Shown: in pieces, positions 18,065 to 26,800 of the stretch
Position numbering within the stretch: position 1 is the stretch's first letter
How the letters are laid out: each line of letters opens with the position of its first letter
From: Chitinophaga pinensis
Lineage (GTDB): Bacteria > Bacteroidota > Bacteroidia > NS11-12g > UBA955
Assembly: GCA_945877575.1 (NCBI GenBank)
Contig: CAMDUE010000004.1
Span: 62,001 to 126,000 of the forward strand
Reading direction: 5' to 3'
Length of the DNA: 64,000 nucleotides
Made by a program: the position numbers and the translations under genes
Notes under the pieces: generated by a model
What the model saw: only the letters and a program-made list of their open reading frames with translations
What the model was told of the DNA's origin: nothing
Database searches by the model: none

Positions 18065-18673
18065 GTGAAACGTTCATCGAAATTATTGATTTTGTGCGGC
18101 ACATGGGTGTTGTTGGGATCTTGCGGATTGACTCAAAAGAGTACTATGGCTATAGTTTATCCGCCGTTATCTGCTCTTGAAAATAATGATAAGGAAGAAA
18201 TTATGAGATGTAAAGAAAGGTTAAAGAGTACATTGACGGATTTTGGTGGTTTGACTGATAGTGCAGAGCGATCTGATGCTGAAATGTTTTTGGGTTTGGT
18301 AGAAGAACGTTACAACTCATACAAGCCGGCTGATGCGGCCATTTCTAAGTTGGTTGCAGTTGATAAATCTCAGATTTTGGTAGAGGTATTTGGAGGGAAT
18401 TGGTGTTCTGATACGCATGCGGGAGTTCCGGAATTTTGCAAAGTGTTGGATTTGTGTGGGTTTACTTCGTATCATTTTGAATACCATCGTGTGAGTCGGG
18501 ACAAGATGCTGGTAGATGGGCAGTCGAGATCGTTTGAAATTGTATCTGTTCCGTTGGTTAGGATTTATAAATTGGATTCGGAAGGTCAACGCACCTTATT
18601 GGGTGAAATAGTTGAGATGCCTCGTGAAAGTTGGGAGGCAGATTTATTGAAGTTGGTAGTTGGTAGTTGGTAG
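18065..18673 (+). CDS. Thioredoxin-fold lipoprotein
   Basis: About 202 residues with a lipoprotein signal (ILCGTWVLLGSCG; lipobox LLGSC). The mature part has a thioredoxin-like segment VEVFGGNWCSDTHAGVPEFC, in which only one Cys stands at the usual CxxC site, then a second half with the cis-Pro region VSVPLVRIY. Family members occur in many Bacteroidota but have no defined role; a missing second active-site Cys makes a classical disulfide reductase unlikely. The last six codons (LVVGSW plus TAG) are made of TTGGTAG heptamers, so array D supplies the C-terminus and stop. Confidence 0.75.
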   Translation: MKRSSKLLILCGTWVLLGSCGLTQKSTMAIVYPPLSALENNDKEEIMRCKERLKSTLTDFGGLTDSAERSDAEMFLGLVEERYNSYKPADAAISKLVAVDKSQILVEVFGGNWCSDTHAGVPEFCKVLDLCGFTSYHFEYHRVSRDKMLVDGQSRSFEIVSVPLVRIYKLDSEGQRTLLGEIVEMPRESWEADLLKLVVGSW

Positions 18674-18771
18674 GGGGTAGTTGGTAGGGGGTAGGGGGTA
18701 GCGGGTAGCGGGTAGCGGGGGTCGGACCATGGACTACCGACAATGGACAACGGACTATTGACCACCGACTA
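18653..18771 (+). repeat. Heptamer tandem array D (TTGGTAG to CGGACTA), 17 units
   Basis: Seventeen 7-base units without an indel: TTGGTAG x3, GGGGTAG, TTGGTAG, GGGGTAG x2, CGGGTAG x2, CGGGGGT, CGGACCA, TGGACTA, CCGACAA, TGGACAA, CGGACTA, TTGACCA, CCGACTA. The array starts inside the coding sequence of the thioredoxin-like lipoprotein and provides its TAG (18671-18673). Its last unit provides the TAG of the convergent gene (18769-18771). TTGGTAG is the reverse complement of the array B monomer. Confidence 0.93.
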
Positions 18772-19359
18772 CCTAAACAATACGGGTACTTCGAATTTAG
18801 TAATGGTGGTAGAATCTAATTCTTGATTTAAGAAATTGAGTGTGGGTTGAACGGAAGATTGGAAGTTTTTATATTTTAGAGTTATGCTGGTAGAGATGGT
18901 TGCAATCAATGCAAGCATGATGAGTGAAATAGGAGTAGTTAAGTTGTATATGAATTCAGATTTTCCGTATCCGTAGAGTTGATAAAATTCTGCGGGATTG
19001 TTAAATCCTTGAGGTGGTTGGAGGAGGTAATAGATAAAAAATCCTAAGGTAGTAAAAAGAGTGGCTAGTAGAAGGAAATAAACGCGTTGATTTTGCCAAG
19101 AGCCTAGGCGTAGTTTGATGTAGATTTCGCGGTCGGCGCCGAGAATTTTACCTCGGGTAAAGTTGCTGAATGCGTGCTTTTTAGAGATGTTTTCCAGTTC
19201 AAAGTCTACAGGACTTACAGCGCCGTAGAAATGTTTTTCAGAGGGTGTATTTTTGTAGTTTTCGTCGGAAAGAAAGGTGAAGAGAGTAATTTTTTCACAA
19301 ACTTCTTGTCGAGTGATTTGCGTTTTAAGGTAAAAGGATTGAAACGGATAACCGATCAT
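18769..19359 (-). CDS. Hypothetical membrane protein, two helices
   Basis: 196 residues, not recognised. A soluble N-terminal half (residues 1-85, with MIGYPFQSFYLKTQITRQEV and GAVSPVDFELENISKKHAFS) is followed by two hydrophobic helices (VYFLLLATLFTTLGFFIYYLL and LTTPISLIMLALIATISTSI) and a short tail. It overlaps the end of the pcrB-like gene by 4 bases (ATGA type), so it is translationally coupled to it. The terminal codons and TAG are in the last unit of heptamer array D. Confidence 0.7.
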   Translation of the reverse strand: MIGYPFQSFYLKTQITRQEVCEKITLFTFLSDENYKNTPSEKHFYGAVSPVDFELENISKKHAFSNFTRGKILGADREIYIKLRLGSWQNQRVYFLLLATLFTTLGFFIYYLLQPPQGFNNPAEFYQLYGYGKSEFIYNLTTPISLIMLALIATISTSITLKYKNFQSSVQPTLNFLNQELDSTTITKFEVPVLFR

Positions 19360-20108
19360 AATTGAACTTCGTTGAATTGATTCAAAGATACGCAGAGTTC
19401 TTGAAGGAGGGTTGAAGATTCAAATATTCCATTTCCAACTACAACAATATCTGCGCCGCTGAGCCAAGCGTTAACAGCTTGGTCTTGGCTTTTGATGCCT
19501 CCGCCAACAAACAGAATGGAGTCTGTATTTTTATGAACGGCGCGAATAAGATTTTGAGGTACAGGTTTTTGTGCACCTGAACCGGCATCGAGGTACAAAA
19601 TTTTCATACCCAGCATTTCGCCGGCCATTGCGGTGGCTGCTGCAATATCGGGTTTGTCATTGGGAAGAGGTAAAGTTCCGGAGATATAGAGTGCGGAAGT
19701 GAGTTTGCCGCTTTCAACGAGCATATACCCGGTTGGAAGGGTTTCAATTTGGTGTTTTTTTACCCAAGGTGCGGCGATAACTTGTTTTCCGATGAGGTAT
19801 TCAGGATTTCTACCAGAGATAAGACTCATAAATAGGAGAGCATCAGCGTCTGGGGCTAGTTGAATTTCATTTCCGGGAAAGAGGATTACATTGGGTGCGC
19901 CGAATTTTTTGAGGTCGGCGACGCATTTTTGGGTGATTCCGTTTGAGACTAATGAGCCACCTACCAGAAAAAGGTCAACACCGTGAAGTAGAGATTGTGA
20001 GATTATTTGATGAGAAAGTGAGCTTTGATGTTGGTCAGGATCTATCAAAATGGCCAACGATTTTTGCCCGTTATTTTTTTTGGATTTTAGTTTCTCGAGT
20101 AGGGTCAT
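19356..20108 (-). CDS. pcrB: Geranylgeranylglyceryl/heptaprenylglyceryl phosphate synthase family protein
   Basis: 250 residues forming a TIM barrel of the PcrB/GGGPS family. The phosphate-binding and substrate motifs are visible: LAILIDPDQH, DLFLVGGSLVSNG, VILFPGN, PTGYMLVESGK, YLDAGSGAQKPVP and VGGGIKS. The enzyme joins sn-glycerol-1-phosphate with a polyprenyl diphosphate. Bacteroidota carry such enzymes although their ether lipids are poorly known. A polyprenyl diphosphate synthase is encoded 1.4 kb away. Confidence 0.9.
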   Translation of the reverse strand: MTLLEKLKSKKNNGQKSLAILIDPDQHQSSLSHQIISQSLLHGVDLFLVGGSLVSNGITQKCVADLKKFGAPNVILFPGNEIQLAPDADALLFMSLISGRNPEYLIGKQVIAAPWVKKHQIETLPTGYMLVESGKLTSALYISGTLPLPNDKPDIAAATAMAGEMLGMKILYLDAGSGAQKPVPQNLIRAVHKNTDSILFVGGGIKSQDQAVNAWLSGADIVVVGNGIFESSTLLQELCVSLNQFNEVQL

Positions 20109-20430
20109 GAGGCTGGCTAATTTAGACAGTTACAAATTAAGGTAAAAATACTCAGGAATGACAAGGCTTTTGTATGGAATGACCGTCTAATTTTGCAGAT
20201 GGATGAGTTGTTTGATAATCAAATACTTGGGTCTATATAATTGAAAATCAATGTAATATACAATTTCCACACGGTAAAGTGGCGTAGAATCTCACTTTTT
20301 GCCTTTTCTGTGGATAACCCAAAAAAAATATGTTGAAATAGTTAAATAGTTTTGAAGTTCACTCTTTAGAAAGTACCCCCAGAAGAGAGAAAAATACATT
20401 AAATTAAAACACCCAAAAAACCAAATCAAA
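20109..20430 (+). promoter_or_regulatory. Long intergenic region upstream of nrdJ with two -7 boxes
   Basis: 322 bases without a gene. TAATTTTG (20188-20195) and TAGTTTTG (20347-20354) each match TAnnTTTG; use of the first would give a leader of about 230 bases. No cobalamin-riboswitch core or NrdR-box pair could be recognised. The last 60 bases before the ATG are A-rich, as usual for translation initiation in this phylum. Confidence 0.4.
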
Positions 20431-23400
20431 ATGACCAAAAAAAGTTCCACAATGAACGACACCGTTAGCACCAACGGAATGCGTTTTGAGCGGATGAGCA
20501 CCATTGACGGTGTAAGTCCCTACGAGCAGTTTGTTTATGACTATCGCACATCGGTAATCAAAAAGCCAGATGGCAGTACAGTGTTTGAGATGAAAAATGT
20601 AGAAGTTCCACAGGGTTGGAGCCAAGTAGCTACAGACATTCTCGCGCAGAAGTATTTCCGCAAGGCGGGCGTTCCACAGGCAGACGGAAGCTTAGGAAGT
20701 GAAACCAGCGTAAAACAAGTGGTACATCGTTTGGCTGATACTTGGAGACATTGGGGACAAACCAACGGATATTTCCAAAGTGAACAAGACGGACAGGTAT
20801 TTTACGAGGAGTTGGTTTACTCCTTGTTGAATCAGGAGTCTGCTCCAAACTCACCTCAGTGGTTTAATACGGGTTTGTACCATACTTATGGTATCACAGG
20901 GAAACCTCAAGGTCATTATTACGTAGATCCAGACACTGAAAAGTTAATGAAATCTACTTCGGCGTATGAGCGTCCACAACCGCACGCCTGTTTTATTTTG
21001 TCTGTAGATGATGATTTGGTAAATGAAGGTGGTATCATGGACCTTTGGGTGCGTGAAGCAAGAATATTTAAATACGGTTCGGGTGTTGGAACCAACTTCT
21101 CTAAAGTTCGCGGTTCAGGAGAGAAATTATCTGGTGGTGGTACTTCTAGCGGTTTGATGAGTTTCTTGAAAATAGGTGACCGTGCTGCTGGTGCAATAAA
21201 GAGTGGTGGAACAACAAGAAGAGCAGCTAAAATGGTGTGTCTAGATTTAGATCACCCTGAAGCTATGGAGTTCATCAATTGGAAGAAACACGAAGAACAT
21301 AAAGTTGCAGCTTTGATAGATGCGGGCTACGCTAGCGACTACGAAGGCGAAGCATACAATACCGTTTCAGGACAAAACAGCAATAACTCTGTACGTATTC
21401 CTCATTCATTCTTCCAAAAATTGGAAAAGAACGAAGATTGGGAATTCAAAGCTCGTTCAACAGGCGAAACTATGAGCAAAATGCCCGCTTCTAAAGTTTG
21501 GGATGCTATTGGTGAAGCTGCATGGGCTTGCGCAGATCCAGGGGTTCAATACGATGACACTATCAACGAATGGCATACTTGTCCAGAGGGTGGTAGAATC
21601 AATGCATCAAATCCATGTTCAGAGTACATGTTCTTAGATAACACTGCATGTAATTTGGCTTCATTGAATTTGCGTAAATTCTTCAGCGAAGACAATTGCA
21701 CATTCAATGTAGAAAAGATTGAATATGCTGCACGTTTATGGACAACTGTATTGGAAATCAGCGTATTAATGGCTCAATTCCCTTCAAAAGAAGTGGCTCA
21801 GTTGAGTTATGATTACCGTACTTTAGGTTTGGGTTATGCCAACTTGGGTTCAGTATTGATGAGCGCAGGTATTCCATACGATAGCAAAGAAGCTTCTGCG
21901 ATTTGTGGATCAATCACTGCTATTTTAACTGGTACTGCTTATGCAACTAGTGCGGAAATGGCAGCTACAAAAGGCACATTCCGCATGTATGAGAAGAATA
22001 AAAAGCACATGATGCGCGTAATGCGTAATCACCGCTATGCTGCATACAATACGCCTTTGGCTTTTGAAGGATTGAATGTGAATCCTGTTTGTATAGACGA
22101 GAAATATTGTCCAGATTACTTGTTGAAGTCAGCCTGTGAGAGCTGGGATAAGGCAGTATCATGGGGTGAGAGATATGGTTTCCGTAATGCTCAATCAACG
22201 GTTATTGCTCCAACAGGAACCATTGGTTTGTTGATGGACTGTGATACTACGGGTATTGAGCCTGATTTCGCTTTGGTAAAATACAAAAAGCTTTCAGGCG
22301 GTGGATATTTCAAAATTGTGAACAATACTGTTCCATTGGCGTTGAAAAATTTGGGTTACACACCTGAGCAGATTGATGCCATAGTGAATTATGCCAAGGG
22401 TTACCAAACTTTTGTTGGTGCTCCCCACGTAAATCATGAAACTTTGGCTGCTAAAGGATTTACCGCAGAAGATTTGGCGAAATTAGAAGCAGCAGCTCCA
22501 ATGGCATTTGAAATTGGGTTCGTATTTAACAAGTATACATTGGGTGAAGATTGTATGAAGCGTTGTGGAATCAGCGAAGCTACATACAATGCTCCTGATT
22601 TTGACATGTTGTGGGAACTTGGATTTACCAACGCTCAAGTTGCTGAAGCCAATGATTTTGTAGTAGGTACCATGACGGTAGAAGGTGCTCCAGGATTGAA
22701 AGAAGAGCATTTACCCGTATTTGACTGCGCTAACAAAAATGGAAACAAAGGGGTGAGATACATTCATCCGTTTGCTCACATTCGCATGATGGCGGCGGCT
22801 CAACCATTTATTTCTGGTGCTATTAGTAAAACCATCAACTTGCCACACGAAGCAAACATTGATGATATTAAGAGCTGTTATGAATTGAGCTGGAAATTGG
22901 GATTGAAAGCCAACGCTTTGTATCGCGACGGTTGTAAATTAAGCCAGCCATTGAGCAATAAATCAGAGAAGAAGGAAAAGGCTGATAAAGAATCTGCTGC
23001 AAGCGACAACGCACCAGTAGCTGCTGCTGCGGAGCAACCTGTTATTCGCATTGCTGAAGAATTAACTCCTGAAATTGTATTAGAAGCGGCTAAACGCATT
23101 CTTAACGAAAGTACAGATACCAAGTTCAAGCGTCAATTGTCTAACATTGTTGAAAAGAAGAGACTTCCAAATCGTAGAAACGGGTTTACCCAAAAAGGAC
23201 GAGTAGGCGGGCAGACTATCTTCGTGAGAACAGGTGAATACGATGACGGAACTTTGGGAGAAATCTTCATTGATATGCACAAAGAAGGTGCAAGTTTCCG
23301 TTCTTTGATGAACTGTTTCTCTATCGCTATTTCTGTTGGATTGCAGTACGGTGTTCCTTTGGAAGAGTTTGTTGACAAATTTGCTTTCACTCGTTTCGAA

Positions 23401-23796
23401 CCAAGCGGTATGGTAGAAGGACATCCTAACGTTAAGAATGCAACTTCTATTGTAGATTATATCTTCAGATTGTTGGGATTTGAATATTTAGGAAGAGAAG
23501 ATTTGGTACAAGTAAAACCAAGCGAAGCTCCTATACCATTCAAAGAAGAGAAGCCAGTTATTTCTGAATTCCAGCCTGTGTTTGAAGCAACACCAATAGT
23601 TACTCCAGTTGTATCATTAGATACCGAACGTGCTATGAAAGCTGAAGCAGCAAAATCAGGTGTAAGAGATATGCAAGATCATTTGAGAGAAGTTCAATCT
23701 GATGCTCCTGCTTGTAACGTTTGTGGTCACATCACTGTGCGCAGTGGAACATGCTACAAGTGCTTGAACTGTGGAAACAGCTTAGGTTGCAGTTAA
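20431..23796 (+). CDS. nrdJ: Adenosylcobalamin-dependent (class II) ribonucleoside-diphosphate reductase
   Basis: 1121 residues. The active-site loop NPCSE is at residues 394-398 and catalytic/barrel motifs [34 protein letters not shown] and [20 protein letters not shown] are intact. A TSCPD-like C-terminal part ([20 protein letters not shown]) and a terminal zinc-ribbon-like Cys set ([16 protein letters not shown]) include the Cys pair that re-reduces the enzyme. It makes dNDPs from NDPs without oxygen, using vitamin B12. No class I or III genes are adjacent. A linker rich in Ala, Glu and Lys (about 840-875) separates the catalytic and C-terminal parts. A strong intrinsic terminator follows. 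Confidence 0.97.
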   Translation: MTKKSSTMNDTVSTNGMRFERMSTIDGVSPYEQFVYDYRTSVIKKPDGSTVFEMKNVEVPQGWSQVATDILAQKYFRKAGVPQADGSLGSETSVKQVVHRLADTWRHWGQTNGYFQSEQDGQVFYEELVYSLLNQESAPNSPQWFNTGLYHTYGITGKPQGHYYVDPDTEKLMKSTSAYERPQPHACFILSVDDDLVNEGGIMDLWVREARIFKYGSGVGTNFSKVRGSGEKLSGGGTSSGLMSFLKIGDRAAGAIKSGGTTRRAAKMVCLDLDHPEAMEFINWKKHEEHKVAALIDAGYASDYEGEAYNTVSGQNSNNSVRIPHSFFQKLEKNEDWEFKARSTGETMSKMPASKVWDAIGEAAWACADPGVQYDDTINEWHTCPEGGRINASNPCSEYMFLDNTACNLASLNLRKFFSEDNCTFNVEKIEYAARLWTTVLEISVLMAQFPSKEVAQLSYDYRTLGLGYANLGSVLMSAGIPYDSKEASAICGSITAILTGTAYATSAEMAATKGTFRMYEKNKKHMMRVMRNHRYAAYNTPLAFEGLNVNPVCIDEKYCPDYLLKSACESWDKAVSWGERYGFRNAQSTVIAPTGTIGLLMDCDTTGIEPDFALVKYKKLSGGGYFKIVNNTVPLALKNLGYTPEQIDAIVNYAKGYQTFVGAPHVNHETLAAKGFTAEDLAKLEAAAPMAFEIGFVFNKYTLGEDCMKRCGISEATYNAPDFDMLWELGFTNAQVAEANDFVVGTMTVEGAPGLKEEHLPVFDCANKNGNKGVRYIHPFAHIRMMAAAQPFISGAISKTINLPHEANIDDIKSCYELSWKLGLKANALYRDGCKLSQPLSNKSEKKEKADKESAASDNAPVAAAAEQPVIRIAEELTPEIVLEAAKRILNESTDTKFKRQLSNIVEKKRLPNRRNGFTQKGRVGGQTIFVRTGEYDDGTLGEIFIDMHKEGASFRSLMNCFSIAISVGLQYGVPLEEFVDKFAFTRFEPSGMVEGHPNVKNATSIVDYIFRLLGFEYLGREDLVQVKPSEAPIPFKEEKPVISEFQPVFEATPIVTPVVSLDTERAMKAEAAKSGVRDMQDHLREVQSDAPACNVCGHITVRSGTCYKCLNCGNSLGCS

Positions 23797-23815
23797 GAAT
23801 TACCATTATTGATAG

Positions 23816-23845
23816 AAAAAGGCGGGTTTCTACCCGCCTTTTTTT
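23816..23845 (+). terminator. Intrinsic terminator of nrdJ
   Basis: A run of A (23816-23820), a perfect 7-bp GC-rich stem GGCGGGT / ACCCGCC with a TTCT loop (23821-23838), then seven T (23839-23845). It lies 20 bases after the nrdJ stop and is the clearest terminator in the window. Confidence 0.93.
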
Positions 23846-23851
23846 GTATAC

Positions 23852-26800
23852 GTGCAACGAATCACCAGCTTAAAACATCTATTAACCGTGCAACGCATTT
23901 TCAAGAAAATATCTTTCTTCCTTTTCTTTGGTTTTTCGCTGTGTTTGCATGCACAATTGAGTATTTCGGTCAATGTAAATAAGGGTTGCGCCCCCTTGAC
24001 TACTGCTTTTCAATCGAGCGGCGGAAGTTATGTCAGATGGAATTGGAATTTTGGCAATGGAAATACTTCAACTCTTCAAAATCCGTCCGCAATTTATTCA
24101 ACACCGGGAAAGTATACAGTCACATTAGAAGCATGGGACGCGGCAGGTACTAAATATACTTTGGTTCGGAATCAATATATTGTCGTGTTCAAAAGTCCCA
24201 AAGCTGATTTTCAGCTCAGCAGTTCTAGGATTTGTTTGGGTGAGAATTTGAATTTGAGCAGTACATCTACTTTAGGTGATACAGCGATTTCAAAGTATTC
24301 TTGGGATTTTGGTGACGGTAGCGTTCGTTCTACCAATCCATTAACATACAAATACCAAAAGGATGGTAAGTATACCATTTCTTTGGTGATAACTGACTTT
24401 AATGGTTGTACAGACAAGAAAATTGTAAATCAGGCCATCGAAGTGTTGCCCAAACCGAAGGCGTCGTTTACCATGGATTCTGCCTATGATTGCGAAGTGC
24501 CCACGGTCATTCCTTTTAGGAACCAAAGTACGGGAACTGGAATCACATATAAATGGAGTTTTGGAGATGGTAAAAGCAGTACTTTGACTAACCCAAGGAA
24601 TACCTATACATCTTTTGGAACCTATTCTCCTAAATTGGTGGTTACTGATCAAAACGGTTGTAAAGATTCCATGGTCAGAAAAGATGAATTGTATTTGGGT
24701 CCATTGAAAGTTGATTTCAAGGCTGATGCAACCTCTAGTTGTGGGCCATTTACAGTGAATTTTAGCAACATCGGAACATTTAATGGGGGACTAAAATACG
24801 AATGGGATTTTGGAGATGGAACTACTTCTTCAAAAGCATCACCTTCCAAGAATTATTATGATCCTGGATATTACACAGTAAAATTAAAAGCGATTTCCAT
24901 TACCAGAAAGTGCACAACAACCGTTGAGAAGCCGCAATTGATTCGAGTGAACTATAAACCCAATGGTAAAATTTCTGTGTCAGACTCAATGCCTTGCTCG
25001 GCTCCTTACACTGAAACGTTCAAATACATTGATGATAAACCAGTAGATAAGGTTCAATGGTATACGATACAGGATACAGGACTTAAAAAACAGTTGTTTG
25101 TGGGACAAACAAACCCTTTAACTACGGTGATTTTTACCAATCGTCCATTAACAGTTAAAGCGGTTGTTACCACAAAAGAAGGTTGCAGAGATTCGTTTTA
25201 CTACCGTTTTTTAGAACTTCCTAAATTCAATTATGAAGTAGAAGGTTTGGATGACGGTTGTGTGAATTTTGATTTGAATTTAAGAGTTAAGAATTATGTT
25301 GGAAATAGGAAATTGCAACGAGTGGATTGGCTCTTTGAAGATGGAGATTCATTTACGGGGTTAAGTGTTCAAAAAAGCTATTTTGATACAGGAAACTACC
25401 CTTACAAATATCGTTTGATAGTAGAAAAAAATTGTGTGATAGAGGTTAAAGACACAGTGCATGTGGGCATGAAAACCGATCCCAATTTTATTGTTGATCC
25501 AAATGCCGGCATTTGCAATAATGAGCCCATTCAATTTATCAATAAGACCAAATATAAAGGTATTCCAATAGATAGTTTTAGATGGAGTTTTGGAGATCCT
25601 GAAGACAATTGGAGCTTGATCAAATCACCGTGGGTTGGATTTCCTCCAGAATACAATGAGACAAATATTTTCAGATATTACGATCAAGATACAGGTCAAT
25701 TAAAGCCCTTTTTAGTATCCTATCATATGGGCTGCCCGGATACAGCTTTCTTGGAGGACTCTTTATGGATTCAAGCAGCATATGCTAAGCTTGCACAAGA
25801 CTTGGATTTCTGTAATAATAATAAGTTGATTTTAAGTAATCAATCATCAGCCTTTACTGACCACACCTGGTTTATTGGGAATGACGCGTTTAAAGACGAT
25901 TCTTTGATATTAGATTCTCGGGGGATTTATAAAGTGATTTTGCGGGTTGAAGACGATTCAACGGGTTGTTGGGATACATTGGAATACTGGTATTATCCTC
26001 CGGTCTTGAGTGCTATAAGAATAAACTGGCTTGATTTTGATTTGTGCGCTCCGGGGTTTGTGCAGCTTCAAGGTCAGGGTTTCCCTGATCAGTTTTATTG
26101 GTTGGTGGGGAAAGATACCATTAGAGATGTAACAGATATCAGACTGACTTTTGACACTGCAGGAATTACTCCCATTAAGGCAGTTTTGCAATTTGGGAAG
26201 AAATGTATCATAGTTCTTACAGATACCATCAGAATGGGCGAGGGATTGGTGAGTGGAACTATGTCTGGAAGTGCGTCGTGTTTACCTGCCACTTTGACGT
26301 TTTTTGATAGCACATTCAATGATAAATACTTACATTATTGGTTATTGAGCAACGGCGATACAGTCTGGATGACCACAAAAACAGTCAATTATGATTTGAA
26401 AAATTCGCTGAAGGACACTTTAACCGCTCAACTTTTTTCGGTGTTTGGGGAAAATTGTGAGGGTTCAAAAGTTCAAACTTTGAATGTAACTGGACCAGGA
26501 ATATCTATAAAAAGTAATTGGTCACATACCTGCAGTACAAGCCGTTATTTAGGTTCTTTGGGATTGAAGGATCCCAATGCAAAATATTCCTATCTATGGC
26601 AAATGGGCGATGGTAAAACCTACAACACTCAAACCGTGAGCCACAGTTTTACTGATTCTGGAACGTATACAGTCACTGTTAAAGTTACAGATTCTGCGGG
26701 TTGTACAGCCGAGCAAAAAATACAGGTTCATTATCCTGGAAATAGAATTAGGTTGAGAATTTCCTTCCGAATTGAAGATACCAAATGTCCACCGCTGATT

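Noticed and set aside
18769-20108. Functional link between the two-helix protein and PcrB
   Set aside because: Only a 4-base overlap supports it; no sequence feature points to lipid metabolism.
20109-20430. Cobalamin riboswitch before the B12-dependent RNR
   Set aside because: No recognisable B12-box core; only the context suggests it. An Rfam search would decide.
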